From Pseudomonas arsenicoxydans (GTDB taxonomy: Bacteria > Pseudomonadota > Gammaproteobacteria > Pseudomonadales > Pseudomonadaceae), in contig NZ_RCZE01000001.1 in assembly GCF_006438915.1 (NCBI RefSeq), forward strand, positions 108,324-172,323: a DNA stretch of 64,000 nt, in the 5' to 3' direction. The notes below the pieces were generated by a model, which was not told the origin of the DNA, ran no database searches, and saw nothing but the letters and a program-made list of their open reading frames with translations. Made by a program: the position numbers and the translations under genes. This document shows positions 9,123 to 18,589 of this stretch, one piece after another (the first letter of the stretch is position 1; each line of letters starts with the position of its first letter).

Positions 9123-9899
9123 TTACCAGTTGAACAGCTCGCAGGCGTTGGCCGTGCTGGCGGTGGCCAATTGCTCTGGGCTGATCGCCATGATCTGCGC
9201 CAGCGCCGAGCAAATGGCCGGCAGGTGCGCCGGGCTGTTGCGTTGACCGGGAAACATGGCCGGCGCCATGTCCGGCGAGTCGGTTTCCAGCACCACCGAT
9301 TCCAGCGGCAATTCGGCGAGCACACGGTGCATGCGCAGCGCCTGCGGCCAGGTCGCGGCGCCACCCAGACCCAGCTTGAAACCAAGCTTGATGTACTCGC
9401 GCGCTTCTTCTTTGCTGCCCGCGAAAGCGTGGATGATCCCGGCACGTTTCAAGCGAAAGCGTTTTAGCGTGGCAATCACCGCCGCATGGCTGCGCCGTAC
9501 ATGGATCAGCGCCGGCAGATTGAAGTCCGCCGCCAGTTGCAGTTGCGCATCGAACAGCGCCTGCTGGCGCTCGCGGTCCAGGGTTTCGATGAAGTAATCC
9601 AGACCGATCTCGCCTACCGCGCACAACTGCCGATGACCGGCCAGGCGCGTCAGCCAGTCACCGAGTGCCTGCAGATCTTCAGGTCGATGGTCCTCCAGAT
9701 ACACCGGGTGCAAACCGAATGCGGCATGCAAGTCGGGATCGCTTTGCACCAGGTCCCAGACTCGCTGCCAATTCGCCTGATAGACCCCCAGCACCACCAT
9801 TCGACGCACACCCACGGCGCGGCTTTCGGCCAGCAGCGCCTGACGATCCGCGTCGAAATCCGGAAAATCCAGATGAGTGTGGCTGTCGATCAGCTCCAC
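9123..9899 (-). CDS. TatD-family metal-dependent hydrolase / DNase
   Basis: 258 residues, the family length. It is a TIM-barrel deoxyribonuclease-like hydrolase with metal ligands visible in order: HTHLDF at the N-terminus, Glu in AVGEIGLD, HVRRSH, HAFAGS and ETDSPDMAP. The GEIGLD and ETDSP motifs are diagnostic, and the closest subtype is YjjV-like. It starts three bases after the fruR stop on the same strand, so it is probably co-transcribed with fruR, although a functional link to fructose is not evident. Confidence 0.93.
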   Translation of the reverse strand: MELIDSHTHLDFPDFDADRQALLAESRAVGVRRMVVLGVYQANWQRVWDLVQSDPDLHAAFGLHPVYLEDHRPEDLQALGDWLTRLAGHRQLCAVGEIGLDYFIETLDRERQQALFDAQLQLAADFNLPALIHVRRSHAAVIATLKRFRLKRAGIIHAFAGSKEEAREYIKLGFKLGLGGAATWPQALRMHRVLAELPLESVVLETDSPDMAPAMFPGQRNSPAHLPAICSALAQIMAISPEQLATASTANACELFNW

Positions 9900-9902
9900 G
9901 GT

Positions 9903-10898
9903 TCAGTCTCGGTGAATACGCTGCTTGAAGGTCCGCGCGATGGCCTGCACGCCGGGTTGGTAATCTGACTGCTCGATGGCCGCCAGCGCCAGCGCCAGGG
10001 CTTTATCGGCGATCAACTGATGCTGCTGGGCCATGGCGTTGACCGGCAGCGGCAGGAAGTCCAGCAACTGCGTGTCACCGAACGTTCCCAGGCGCAACGG
10101 ACGGGTTTTCAGCGGGAAATCATGCAAGGCATCGAACACCCCCTGAAGCAACACGTAGGAAGTGGTCACCAGGGCGTCCGGCAAATGCCCCAGACGCTGG
10201 AGCATTTCTTCCATCAACTGCTTGCCGCACTCGCGGCTGAACGATTCGCCGTGCTCGATCAGCACCTGGCCTTTGAAGCCGTCCAGCGCTTCTTTGAAGC
10301 CGGCCGCGCGTTCCTGGCTGATGCTCAACTCGGGGCGCGCGCCGATCAAGGCGATTTGCTTGGGCAACGGGTCCAGTAGACTGCGGGTCAATTGCAGGCT
10401 GGCCTCGCGGTCGTCACTGATGACCGAGCAAAAGTGCTCGGGCTCCATGACCCGGTCGATGGCGATGATCGGCATGCCTTTGGCCTGCAACTGGCGATAG
10501 CTGTCGTCATCAGTCGGCAGGCAACTGGCGACGATCAGCGCATCGCAGCGCCGGGCGCGGAACAGTTTGAGCAATTGCCGCTCACTGTCGGGCGCATCGT
10601 CGGAGCTGGCGATCAGCAATTGATAGCCGCGCGCCCGGGCACCTTGCTCCAGCAATTTGGCGATTCGTGCGTAACTGGGGTTTTCCAGGTCCGGCAGAAT
10701 AAAACCCAAGGTGCGCGTGTGCCGACTGCGCAACCCGGCCGCTTGAGGATTGGGTGTAAAGCCATGCTGTTCGACCACAGCGCGCACGCGCTCGACGGTG
10801 GCACTGCTGATGCGTTGCTGTTCGGCTTTGCCATTAATGACATAACTGGCGGTGGTTACGGACACACCGGCCAACTGTGCGATATCACTGAGTTTCAA
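9903..10898 (-). CDS. fruR: Catabolite repressor/activator, fructose regulator (LacI family)
   Basis: 331 residues starting at TTG (10898). That start is chosen because the family N-terminus is M-KLSDIAQLAGVSVTTASYV and because AAGGAAATCCCGAG precedes it with good spacing; the in-frame ATG at 10985 adds 29 residues outside the family. It has an N-terminal LacI helix-turn-helix with hinge, then a periplasmic-binding-protein-like effector domain (TLGFILPDLENPSYARI onward). In P. putida this protein (Cra) responds to fructose-1-phosphate and represses fruBKA. It is divergent from fruB, with candidate operators between. Confidence 0.95.
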   Translation of the reverse strand: MKLSDIAQLAGVSVTTASYVINGKAEQQRISSATVERVRAVVEQHGFTPNPQAAGLRSRHTRTLGFILPDLENPSYARIAKLLEQGARARGYQLLIASSDDAPDSERQLLKLFRARRCDALIVASCLPTDDDSYRQLQAKGMPIIAIDRVMEPEHFCSVISDDREASLQLTRSLLDPLPKQIALIGARPELSISQERAAGFKEALDGFKGQVLIEHGESFSRECGKQLMEEMLQRLGHLPDALVTTSYVLLQGVFDALHDFPLKTRPLRLGTFGDTQLLDFLPLPVNAMAQQHQLIADKALALALAAIEQSDYQPGVQAIARTFKQRIHRD

Positions 10899-11043
10899 CT
10901 CGGGATTTCCTTGTTTTTTCGAGCTTGCCCCGACATTTTCGCCAATCCTACCCGAATCCGGCAGGCGACTAGTGTCCAAGCCCATCCGACAAGTTGGGCT
11001 TCAAGGATGCGACATTATCGAGTAACGTGCCAAGTGTTCTAGA

Positions 11044-11055
11044 TTAAACGTTTCA
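11044..11055. promoter_or_regulatory. Cra/FruR operator
   Basis: TTAAACGTTTCA, identical as far as I recall to the P. putida Cra operator upstream of fruB. It lies 145 bases before the fruB start and 146 bases before the fruR start. Confidence 0.8.
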
Positions 11056-11122
11056 GCAAGCGTATTTTCAGGGTTATACGCACCCTTGACCGGTTCTGCC
11101 GTGAAACCGCCAAAAGTGACCG

Positions 11123-11134
11123 TTAAGCGCTTAA
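11123..11134. promoter_or_regulatory. Possible second Cra/FruR site
   Basis: A perfect 12-bp palindrome TTAAGCGCTTAA, 55 bases before fruB, with the TTAA-xCGx half-sites of the upstream Cra operator. It could allow looping or cooperative binding; the second-site role is inference. Confidence 0.4.
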
Positions 11135-11188
11135 GCTGATTCATTCAAAACAATACCTGGCGTCCTCAGACGCCAAAAAGGAGAAAGC

Positions 11189-14050
11189 ATGCTCGAGCTC
11201 ACTCTAGAGCAGATATCCATGGGCCAGTCGGCTGTGGATAAGTCCGCTGCGTTGCAGCTACTGGCCGAGCATCTGGTTGCCGATGGCCTGGTCGCCGACG
11301 GGTACTTGGCCGGTTTGCAGGCGCGTGAGGCTCAGGGCTCGACCTTTCTCGGTCAAGGTATTGCCATCCCCCACGGTACACCGCAAACCCGCGACCTGGT
11401 GTTTTCCACCGGCGTGCGGCTGATGCAGTTCCCCGAAGGCGTGGATTGGGGCGACGGCCAGATCGTGTACCTGGCGATCGGTATCGCGGCCAAGTCCGAC
11501 GAACATTTACGCTTGTTGCAACTGTTGACCCGCGCCCTCGGCGAAACCGACCTGGGCCAGGCCTTGCGTCGCGCAAGCTCCGCCGAGGCCTTGTTGAAAC
11601 TGCTGCAAGGCGCGCCGCAGGAATTGGCGCTGGATGCGCAGATGATCGGCTTGGGTGTGTCAGCCGATGACTTCGAGGAACTGGTCTGGCGTGGCGCGCG
11701 TTTGCTGCGCCAGGCCGATTGCGTGAGCAACGGTTTCTCCGCCGTGTTGCAACAGGTCGACGCGTTGCCGCTGGGCGATGGCTTGTGGTGGTTGCACAGC
11801 GAGCAAACGGTCAAGCGTCCGGGCCTGGCCTTCGTCACCCCGGACAAACCGATGCGCTACCTCGGCCAGCCGCTCAGCGGCCTGTTCTGCCTGGCCAGCC
11901 TCGGTGAAGCCCATCAGGCCTTGCTCGAACGTCTTTGTGCGTTGCTGATTGAAGGCCGTGGCCACGAACTGGGCCGCGCCACCAGCAGCCGCAAAGTGCT
12001 CGAAGTCCTTGGTGGTGAAGTGCCGGCGGACTGGCCGAGCGCGCGCATCGCATTGGCCAACGCCCACGGCTTGCACGCGCGCCCGGCGAAGATCCTCGCC
12101 CAGTTGGCAAAAAGTTTTGAAGGCGAAATTCGCGTTCGCATCGTCGACGGTCAGGACAGCGCGGTGTCGGTAAAAAGCTTGAGCAAACTGCTCAGCCTCG
12201 GCGCCCGTCGGGGTCAGGTGTTGGAGTTCATTGCCGAACCGAGCATCGCCGCCGATGCCTTGCCGGCCTTGTTAGGCGCCATCGAAGAAGGCCTCGGCGA
12301 AGAAATCGAGCCTTTGCCGCCCGTGAGCCAACAGCGCGAAGAGCTCGCCGAGGTGGCCGAAGTGCTGCTCGCCCCGGCGTCCGGCAGTGTGATTCAAGCG
12401 ATCGCCGCGGCCCCGGGCATTGCCATCGGCCCGGCGCATGTTCAAGTGCTGCAAACCATCGATTACCCACTGCGCGGCGAGTCTGCCGCCATTGAGCGCG
12501 AGCGTCTAAAACAGGCGCTGGCGCAGGTACGTCGCGACATCGAAGGCTTGATCGAGCGCAGCACGTCCAAGGCGATCCGCGAGATTTTTATCACTCACCA
12601 GGAAATGCTCGACGACCCGGAACTGACCGACGAAGTCGACACCCGCCTCAAGCAAGGCGAAAGCGCCGAAGCGGCGTGGATGGCAGTGATCGAAGCGGCG
12701 GCCAGACAGCAAGAATCGTTGCAGGACGCGTTGCTCGCCGAGCGTGCGGCAGACTTGCGCGACATCGGCCGGCGCGTGCTGGCGCAACTGAGCGGCGTCG
12801 AAACGCCGAGCGAGCCGCAGCAGCCTTACATTCTGGTGATGGACGAAGTAGGGCCATCCGACGTCGCGCGTCTTGATCCGACCCGCGTCGCCGGCATTCT
12901 CACGGCTCGCGGCGGCGCTACGGCGCACAGCGCGATCGTCGCCCGAGCGCTGGGTATTCCGGCGCTGGTCGGTGCTGGCGCTGAGGTGTTGCTGCTGGCG
13001 CCGGGCACGCCGTTGCTGATTGACGGCCAGCGCGGCCGCCTGCATGTGGATGCCGATGCGCTGACCTTGCAACGCGCCACCGAAGAGCGCGACACCCGGG
13101 AGCAGCGCTTGAAAGTCGCCGCTGAACAACGTCATCAACCGGCGCTGACCATCGACGGTCACGCGGTCGAGGTGTTCGCCAACATTGGCGAGAGCGCCGG
13201 TGTCATCAGCGCAGTGGAGCAGGGCGCCGAAGGCATTGGCCTGTTGCGCACCGAACTGATTTTCATGGCCCACCCGCAAGCGCCGGACGAGGCCACTCAG
13301 GAAACCGAGTATCGCCGCGTCCTCGACGGCCTGGCCGGTCGGCCGCTGGTGGTGCGAACCCTCGACGTCGGTGGGGACAAACCGCTGCCGTATTGGCCCA
13401 TCGCCAAGGAAGAAAACCCGTTCCTCGGCGTGCGTGGCATACGCCTGACGCTGCAACGCCCGAAAATCATGGAAGCGCAATTGCGCGCCTTGCTGCGGGC
13501 CGCCGACAACCGTCCGCTGCGGATCATGTTTCCGATGGTTGGCAGCGTCGATGAATGGCGTCAGGCGCGGGACATGACCGAACGACTGCGCCTGGAAATC
13601 CCGGTGGCTGATCTGCAACTGGGGATTATGATCGAAGTGCCGTCGGCTGCCTTGCTGGCGCCGGTGCTGGCCAAAGAGGTCGACTTTTTCAGCGTCGGCA
13701 CCAATGACCTGACCCAATACACCCTGGCCATCGACCGTGGTCATCCGACCTTGTCCGCCCAGGCTGACGGCTTGCACCCGGCGGTGCTGCAACTGATCGA
13801 CATCACCGTGCGTGCGGCGCATGCCCACGGCAAATGGGTCGGCGTGTGCGGCGAGTTGGCGGCGGACCCGCTGGCGGTGCCGGTTTTGGTCGGGCTGGGC
13901 GTGGACGAACTCAGCGTGTCGGGGCGCAGCATTGCCGAGGTCAAGGCGCGTATTCGTGAGCTCAGCCTCGCCCAGACCCAAATCCTCGCCCAACAGGCCC
14001 TGGCCGTGGGCAGCGCCAATGAAGTGCGCGCATTAGTGGAGGCTCTGTAA
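11189..14050 (+). CDS. fruB: Fructose PTS multiphosphoryl transfer protein (EIIA-HPr-EI)
   Basis: 953 residues combining three phosphocarriers. The EIIA(Fru) domain is at the N-terminus with phospho-His62 in IAIPHGTPQ. A degenerate linking domain covers about 150-275. HPr follows with His296 in NAHGLHARPA. Enzyme I occupies about 400-953, with phospho-His580 in GGATAHSAIVARALGIP and C-terminal PEP-binding blocks (GIGLLRTE, SVGTNDLTQY, GVCGELA). It passes phosphate from PEP to FruA for fructose uptake in the cytoplasm. The start has AAAAAGGAGAAAGC. It is the first gene of fruBKA, and its stop overlaps the fruK start (TAATG). Confidence 0.97.
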   Translation: MLELTLEQISMGQSAVDKSAALQLLAEHLVADGLVADGYLAGLQAREAQGSTFLGQGIAIPHGTPQTRDLVFSTGVRLMQFPEGVDWGDGQIVYLAIGIAAKSDEHLRLLQLLTRALGETDLGQALRRASSAEALLKLLQGAPQELALDAQMIGLGVSADDFEELVWRGARLLRQADCVSNGFSAVLQQVDALPLGDGLWWLHSEQTVKRPGLAFVTPDKPMRYLGQPLSGLFCLASLGEAHQALLERLCALLIEGRGHELGRATSSRKVLEVLGGEVPADWPSARIALANAHGLHARPAKILAQLAKSFEGEIRVRIVDGQDSAVSVKSLSKLLSLGARRGQVLEFIAEPSIAADALPALLGAIEEGLGEEIEPLPPVSQQREELAEVAEVLLAPASGSVIQAIAAAPGIAIGPAHVQVLQTIDYPLRGESAAIERERLKQALAQVRRDIEGLIERSTSKAIREIFITHQEMLDDPELTDEVDTRLKQGESAEAAWMAVIEAAARQQESLQDALLAERAADLRDIGRRVLAQLSGVETPSEPQQPYILVMDEVGPSDVARLDPTRVAGILTARGGATAHSAIVARALGIPALVGAGAEVLLLAPGTPLLIDGQRGRLHVDADALTLQRATEERDTREQRLKVAAEQRHQPALTIDGHAVEVFANIGESAGVISAVEQGAEGIGLLRTELIFMAHPQAPDEATQETEYRRVLDGLAGRPLVVRTLDVGGDKPLPYWPIAKEENPFLGVRGIRLTLQRPKIMEAQLRALLRAADNRPLRIMFPMVGSVDEWRQARDMTERLRLEIPVADLQLGIMIEVPSAALLAPVLAKEVDFFSVGTNDLTQYTLAIDRGHPTLSAQADGLHPAVLQLIDITVRAAHAHGKWVGVCGELAADPLAVPVLVGLGVDELSVSGRSIAEVKARIRELSLAQTQILAQQALAVGSANEVRALVEAL

Positions 14051-14991
14051 TGGCCCGGATTTTAACCCTGACCCTCAACCCGGCGCTGGACCTGACCGTG
14101 CAGTTGCCACGCCTTGAAACCGGTCTGGTCAACCGCAGCGACGCCATGCACACCCACGCCGCCGGCAAAGGCGTGAACGTGGCGCAAGTGTTGGCGGACC
14201 TTGGTCATGAGCTGACCGTCAGCGGATTTCTCGGTGAAGACAATCTCCAAGCGTTCGAAACCCTGTTTGCCAAACGCGGTTTTGTCGACGCGTTTATCCG
14301 CGTTCCCGGCGAGATTCGCAGCAACATCAAACTCGCGGAAAGCGACGGGCGTATCACCGACGTCAACGGTCCGGGGCCGCGGGTGAGTGAAGCGGCGCAG
14401 CAGGCATTGCTAGATCGTCTTGAACAAATAGCGCCGGGGCATGACGCCGTGGTCGTCGCCGGAAGCCTGCCGCTGGGCGTCAGTGCACGCTGGTTGCAGG
14501 CGTTGATTGTGCGCTTGAAAAAACTCGGTCTGAATGTCGCCCTCGACACCAGCGGCGAAGCGTTGCGTGCCTCACTCAAGGCCGGCCCGTGGCTGATCAA
14601 ACCCAACACCGAAGAACTGGCCGATGCGCTCGGCTGCGAGGTTGTTTCGGTGGCGGCACAAGCGGAGGTTGCGAGCCGTTTGCACGCGCAAGGCATCGAG
14701 CATGTGGTGATTTCTCACGGTGCCGATGGCGTGAACTGGTTCAGCGTCGGCTCGGCGCTGCATGCCACGCCGCCCAAGGTCAGTGTCGCCAGCACGGTGG
14801 GCGCGGGCGATTCGTTATTGGCCGGCATGCTCCATGGTTTGCTCAGCGCCGACACGCCTGAACAGACCCTGCGCACCGCCACGGCGATTGCCGCGATGGC
14901 GGTCACCCAGATCGGTTTCGGCATCGGCGATGCCGCGCAATTGGCGCAGCTCGAACAGGGCGTGCGCGTGCGCCCCCTGACAGAACAATAA
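14050..14991 (+). CDS. fruK: 1-phosphofructokinase
   Basis: 313 residues, PfkB/ribokinase fold. It phosphorylates fructose-1-phosphate to fructose-1,6-bisphosphate with ATP, thereby also removing the effector of FruR. The N-terminal substrate motif (AAGKGVNVAQVLADLG) and the C-terminal PfkB signature with the catalytic Asp (STVGAGDSLLAGML) are clear. It overlaps fruB by one base and is followed eight bases later by fruA, so the three genes form one operon. Confidence 0.97.
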   Translation: MARILTLTLNPALDLTVQLPRLETGLVNRSDAMHTHAAGKGVNVAQVLADLGHELTVSGFLGEDNLQAFETLFAKRGFVDAFIRVPGEIRSNIKLAESDGRITDVNGPGPRVSEAAQQALLDRLEQIAPGHDAVVVAGSLPLGVSARWLQALIVRLKKLGLNVALDTSGEALRASLKAGPWLIKPNTEELADALGCEVVSVAAQAEVASRLHAQGIEHVVISHGADGVNWFSVGSALHATPPKVSVASTVGAGDSLLAGMLHGLLSADTPEQTLRTATAIAAMAVTQIGFGIGDAAQLAQLEQGVRVRPLTEQ

Positions 14992-15002
14992 GAGGGTTTG
15001 TG

Positions 15003-16742
15003 ATGAAGTTAGCCATTGTTACGGCCTGCCCGAACGGCATGGTCACCAGTGTGCTGTGCGCCCGTTTGCTCGATGCGGCGGCTCAGCGACAGGGTTGGAT
15101 GACGTGCGTCGAAGTGGTGGATGCGACGCATCCGGAGCGTCAGTTGTCGGCGGCCACGATCGAGGGCGCCGAGTGGGTGTTGCTGGTGACCAGCGTGCCG
15201 GTGGACATGACGCGATTCGTCGGTAAACGCGTGTTCCAGAGCACCCCGGCGCACGCCCTGCAAGATGTTGAAGCGGTGCTGCGGCGCGGCGCTGAAGAAG
15301 CTCAGGTGTACGTCGCCCCAGAAGCGGTCGCCGAGCCCGTCGCCCTCACGAAAAATGCGCCACGACTGGTCGCGATCACCGCGTGCCCGACCGGTGTCGC
15401 GCACACGTTCATGGCCGCCGAAGCCTTGCAGCAAGCCGCCAAACGTCTGGGCTATGACCTGCAAGTGGAAACCCAGGGCTCGGTCGGTGCGCGCAATCCG
15501 TTGAGCGCTGCGGCGATTGCCGATGCCGATGTGGTGCTGCTGGCCTGTGATATCGAAGTCGCCACCGAGCGTTTCGCCGGCAAGAAGATTTACCGCTGCG
15601 GCACCGGCATTGCGCTGAAACAGGCCGAAGCGACACTCAACAAAGCGCTAGCCGAAGGCCGGCAGGAAAATGCCGCCAGCGGCGCCAAAGGCCCGGCCAA
15701 GCAAGAAAAAACCGGCGTCTACAAGCACCTGCTGACCGGTGTGTCGTTCATGTTGCCGATGGTGGTGGCGGGCGGCTTGATGATCGCGTTGTCCTTTGTG
15801 TTCGGCATCACCGCCTTCAAGGAGCAGGGCACATTGGCGGCCGCGCTGATGCAGATCGGCGGCGAGACGGCGTTCAAGTTGATGGTGCCGCTGCTGGCGG
15901 GTTACATCGCCTACTCGATTGCCGACCGGCCGGGGCTGGCGCCCGGGATGATCGGCGGAATGTTGGCGAGCACCCTGGGAGCCGGTTTTATCGGCGGGAT
16001 CATTGCCGGTTTCATCGCCGGATATGCGGCGCAGGCGATCAACCGTTATGCGCGTTTGCCGCAGAGTCTCGAGGCGCTGAAACCGATCCTGATCATTCCG
16101 TTGCTGGCGAGTCTGTTCACCGGCCTGGTGATGATTTATGTGGTCGGCAAACCGGTGGCCGGAATGCTCGAAGGGCTCACCCACTTCCTCGACAGCATGG
16201 GCACCACCAACGCGATTCTGCTCGGCGTGTTGCTGGGCGGCATGATGTGCGTCGACCTTGGCGGGCCGATCAACAAAGCGGCTTACGCGTTCTCGGTGGG
16301 GCTGCTGGCGTCGCAGAGTTATGCACCGATGGCCGCGACCATGGCCGCCGGCATGGTGCCACCGATTGGCCTGGGCATCGCCACGTTCATTGCACGGCGC
16401 AAGTTTGCCCAGACCGAGCGCGAGGCCGGTAAAGCGGCGCTGGTGTTGGGGTTGTGCTTCATCTCTGAAGGCGCGATTCCGTTTGCCGCGAAAGACCCGT
16501 TGCGGGTGATCCCGGCGAGTATTGCCGGTGGTGCGCTGACCGGGGCGTTGTCGATGTATTTCGGCTGCAAGCTGATGGCGCCGCACGGTGGTTTGTTTGT
16601 GCTGGCGATCCCGAATGCGATCAACCATGCGTTGTTGTACTTGCTGGCGATTGTCGCCGGGAGCCTGTTGACGGCGGTGGCGTATGCGCTGCTCAAACGG
16701 CCTGAAGCGGTGGAACTGGCACTGGAACCCTCGCAGGCCTGA
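15003..16742 (+). CDS. fruA: PTS fructose transporter subunit EIIBC
   Basis: 579 residues from ATG 15003; a GTG immediately before it is an alternative start. Domains are a degenerate EIIB' (about 1-100), EIIB with the phosphocysteine in TACPTGVAHTFMAAEAL (Cys128), a linker, and the EIIC membrane domain (from about 240) with ten or so membrane segments. It takes phosphate from FruB and transports fructose as fructose-1-phosphate across the inner membrane. Last gene of fruBKA; a REP pair follows the stop. Confidence 0.96.
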   Translation: MKLAIVTACPNGMVTSVLCARLLDAAAQRQGWMTCVEVVDATHPERQLSAATIEGAEWVLLVTSVPVDMTRFVGKRVFQSTPAHALQDVEAVLRRGAEEAQVYVAPEAVAEPVALTKNAPRLVAITACPTGVAHTFMAAEALQQAAKRLGYDLQVETQGSVGARNPLSAAAIADADVVLLACDIEVATERFAGKKIYRCGTGIALKQAEATLNKALAEGRQENAASGAKGPAKQEKTGVYKHLLTGVSFMLPMVVAGGLMIALSFVFGITAFKEQGTLAAALMQIGGETAFKLMVPLLAGYIAYSIADRPGLAPGMIGGMLASTLGAGFIGGIIAGFIAGYAAQAINRYARLPQSLEALKPILIIPLLASLFTGLVMIYVVGKPVAGMLEGLTHFLDSMGTTNAILLGVLLGGMMCVDLGGPINKAAYAFSVGLLASQSYAPMAATMAAGMVPPIGLGIATFIARRKFAQTEREAGKAALVLGLCFISEGAIPFAAKDPLRVIPASIAGGALTGALSMYFGCKLMAPHGGLFVLAIPNAINHALLYLLAIVAGSLLTAVAYALLKRPEAVELALEPSQA

Positions 16743-16752
16743 CACTTAACTT

Positions 16753-16842
16753 TGTGGGAGCGGGCTTGCTCGCGAATGCGGACTTATATTCAACATTGAT
16801 GTTGACTGACCCGACGCCTTCGCGAGCAAGCCCGCTCCCACA
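16753..16842. repeat. REP palindrome pair, GGGAGC family
   Basis: TGTGGGAGCGGGCTTGCTCG and its inverse about 50 bases apart, between fruA and the phosphatase gene. Confidence 0.9.
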
Positions 16843-16907
16843 TGGATTGCATTTCACACCAGCGTCACGCGTACGTGTTTAAGTTTTTCCTTTTCAGGGA
16901 GAACACC

Positions 16908-18449
16908 ATGAGCGAATTCGACCTCGGTCGCCGTCGTGTCGTGCAAGCGATGGGGGCCGGACTGTTGTTGCCCGGGCTGGCGCCGGCCGTGATCGCTTCG
17001 GTCAAGGATCGTCCGCAACTCACCGACGGCGTGCAGTCCGGCGACGTGATGGGCGACCGGGCGATGGTCTGGAGCCGCAGCGACCGCCCCGCGCGAATGG
17101 TCGTGGAATGGGACACCCGCAGTCTGTTCAGCAACCCGCGCCGATTTGTCTCGCCGCTGGCCGATGCGCGCACCGATTTCACCGCGCGGGTCGAACTCAC
17201 GGGCCTGCCCGCCGATCAGGCGATTTTCTATCGTGTGACCTTCGACGATGCCCAGAGCGGTGTCGCCAGCGAATCCTGGTTTGGCCATTTGCGCAGCGTG
17301 CCGCACACCCGTCGCGACATCCGTTTTGTCTGGAGTGGCGACACCGTCGGCCAAGGCTTCGGCATCAACCCGGACATCGGCGGTATGCGCATCTACGAAG
17401 CCATGCGATTGCGCCTGCCGGATTTCTTTATCCACAGCGGCGACACCATCTACGCTGACGGCCCGGTACCCGCGCAACTGCCCACCGAAAGCGGACGGGT
17501 GTGGCGCAACATCACCACTGAAGCCAAGAGCAAGGTCGCGCAAAACCTCGACGATTTTCGCGGTAACTACCGCTACAACCTGATGGACGAAAACATCCGC
17601 CGCTTCAACGCCGAGGTCCCGCAGATCTGGCAATGGGACGACCACGAAGTGGTCAACAACTGGTCGCCGGGCAAGCAACTCGATGCGCGCTATCAGGAGA
17701 AAGATATCCACAACCTGGTCGGCCGCGCGCGACAGGCCTGGCTCGAATATGCGCCGATGCGCTTGCAGAGTGCCGACAACGGCGGGCGGATTTATCGCAA
17801 GCTCAGCTATGGGCCGATGCTCGATGTGTTTGTGCTCGACATGCGCAGTTACCGCGGCGCCAACGACGACAACCTCGGTGCGGCCAAACCCTTTCTCGGG
17901 CGCGAGCAACTGGACTGGCTCAAGCAGGCATTGAAAGGCTCGCAAGCCCAGTGGAAAGTCATTGCCGCCGACATGCCGATCGGCTTGGGCGTGCCCGACG
18001 GTGAAGTCAGCCCGGGTGTGGCGCGCTGGGAAGCGGTGGCCAACGGCGATCCGGGACCGGCTCAGGGGCGTGAACTGGAAATCGCTGAGTTGTTGGGTTT
18101 CTTGCGGGCGCAACAGGTGCGCAATTTCGTGTTCTTGACGGCGGATGTTCATTACTGCGCGGCGCATCACTACCATCCGGATCGTGCCGCGTTCCAGGAC
18201 TTTGAACCGTTCTGGGAGTTTGTCGCCGGGCCACTGAACGCGGGGAGCTTTGGCCCGAATCCGCTGGATAAGACGTTTGGACCGGAGGTGGTATTCGAGA
18301 AGGCACCGGCGGCACAGAACACTTCACCGTTTGCCGGGTTTCAGTTTTTTGGCGAAGTGAATATTGATGGGCAAACGGGGGAGATGAGCGTGGTGTTGCG
18401 GGATCTGGATGGGGTCAGTGTGTTTGAACAGAAAGTGCAGCCGGTCTGA
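16908..18449 (+). CDS. Tat-exported PhoD-family alkaline phosphatase/phosphodiesterase
   Basis: 513 residues from ATG 16908 (AGGGAGAACACC upstream); an earlier in-frame ATG at 16842 lies inside the REP repeat. The N-terminus carries a twin-arginine signal (GRRRVVQAMGAG then a hydrophobic run). A PhoD N-terminal domain (DGVQSGDVMGDRAMVWSR) is followed by the metallophosphatase domain with metal-binding blocks SGDT, HSGDTIYADG, WDDHEVVNNW and TADVHYCAAHHY. Expected in the periplasm or outer surface, cleaving phosphate mono- or diesters with Ca/Fe centres as in PhoD. No Pho box was identified. Confidence 0.92.
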   Translation: MSEFDLGRRRVVQAMGAGLLLPGLAPAVIASVKDRPQLTDGVQSGDVMGDRAMVWSRSDRPARMVVEWDTRSLFSNPRRFVSPLADARTDFTARVELTGLPADQAIFYRVTFDDAQSGVASESWFGHLRSVPHTRRDIRFVWSGDTVGQGFGINPDIGGMRIYEAMRLRLPDFFIHSGDTIYADGPVPAQLPTESGRVWRNITTEAKSKVAQNLDDFRGNYRYNLMDENIRRFNAEVPQIWQWDDHEVVNNWSPGKQLDARYQEKDIHNLVGRARQAWLEYAPMRLQSADNGGRIYRKLSYGPMLDVFVLDMRSYRGANDDNLGAAKPFLGREQLDWLKQALKGSQAQWKVIAADMPIGLGVPDGEVSPGVARWEAVANGDPGPAQGRELEIAELLGFLRAQQVRNFVFLTADVHYCAAHHYHPDRAAFQDFEPFWEFVAGPLNAGSFGPNPLDKTFGPEVVFEKAPAAQNTSPFAGFQFFGEVNIDGQTGEMSVVLRDLDGVSVFEQKVQPV

Positions 18450-18485
18450 GAGGGCTGCGCATTTTTTGATCCGCCACAGAACCAA

Positions 18486-18575
18486 TGTGGGAGCGGGCTT
18501 GCTCGCGAAGGGGGCATGACATTCAACAGAAATGTTGACTGTCAGATCGCATTCGCGAGCAAGCCCGCTCCCACA
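18486..18575. repeat. REP palindrome pair, GGGAGC family
   Basis: Inverted TGTGGGAGCGGGCTTGCTCG arms around a spacer with CAACAGAAATGTTG, between convergent phoD-like and piuB genes. Confidence 0.9.
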
Positions 18576-18589
18576 TCTTTGGTGGGGTA

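Larger units (their letters stand above)
10899..11188. other. fruR-fruB divergent control region
   Basis: 290 bases between the two start codons. It contains two separate palindromes that look like Cra/FruR operators (listed separately) and the AAGGAG ribosome site of fruB. The distance leaves room for two promoters; none matches the -35/-10 consensus well. Confidence 0.6.
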
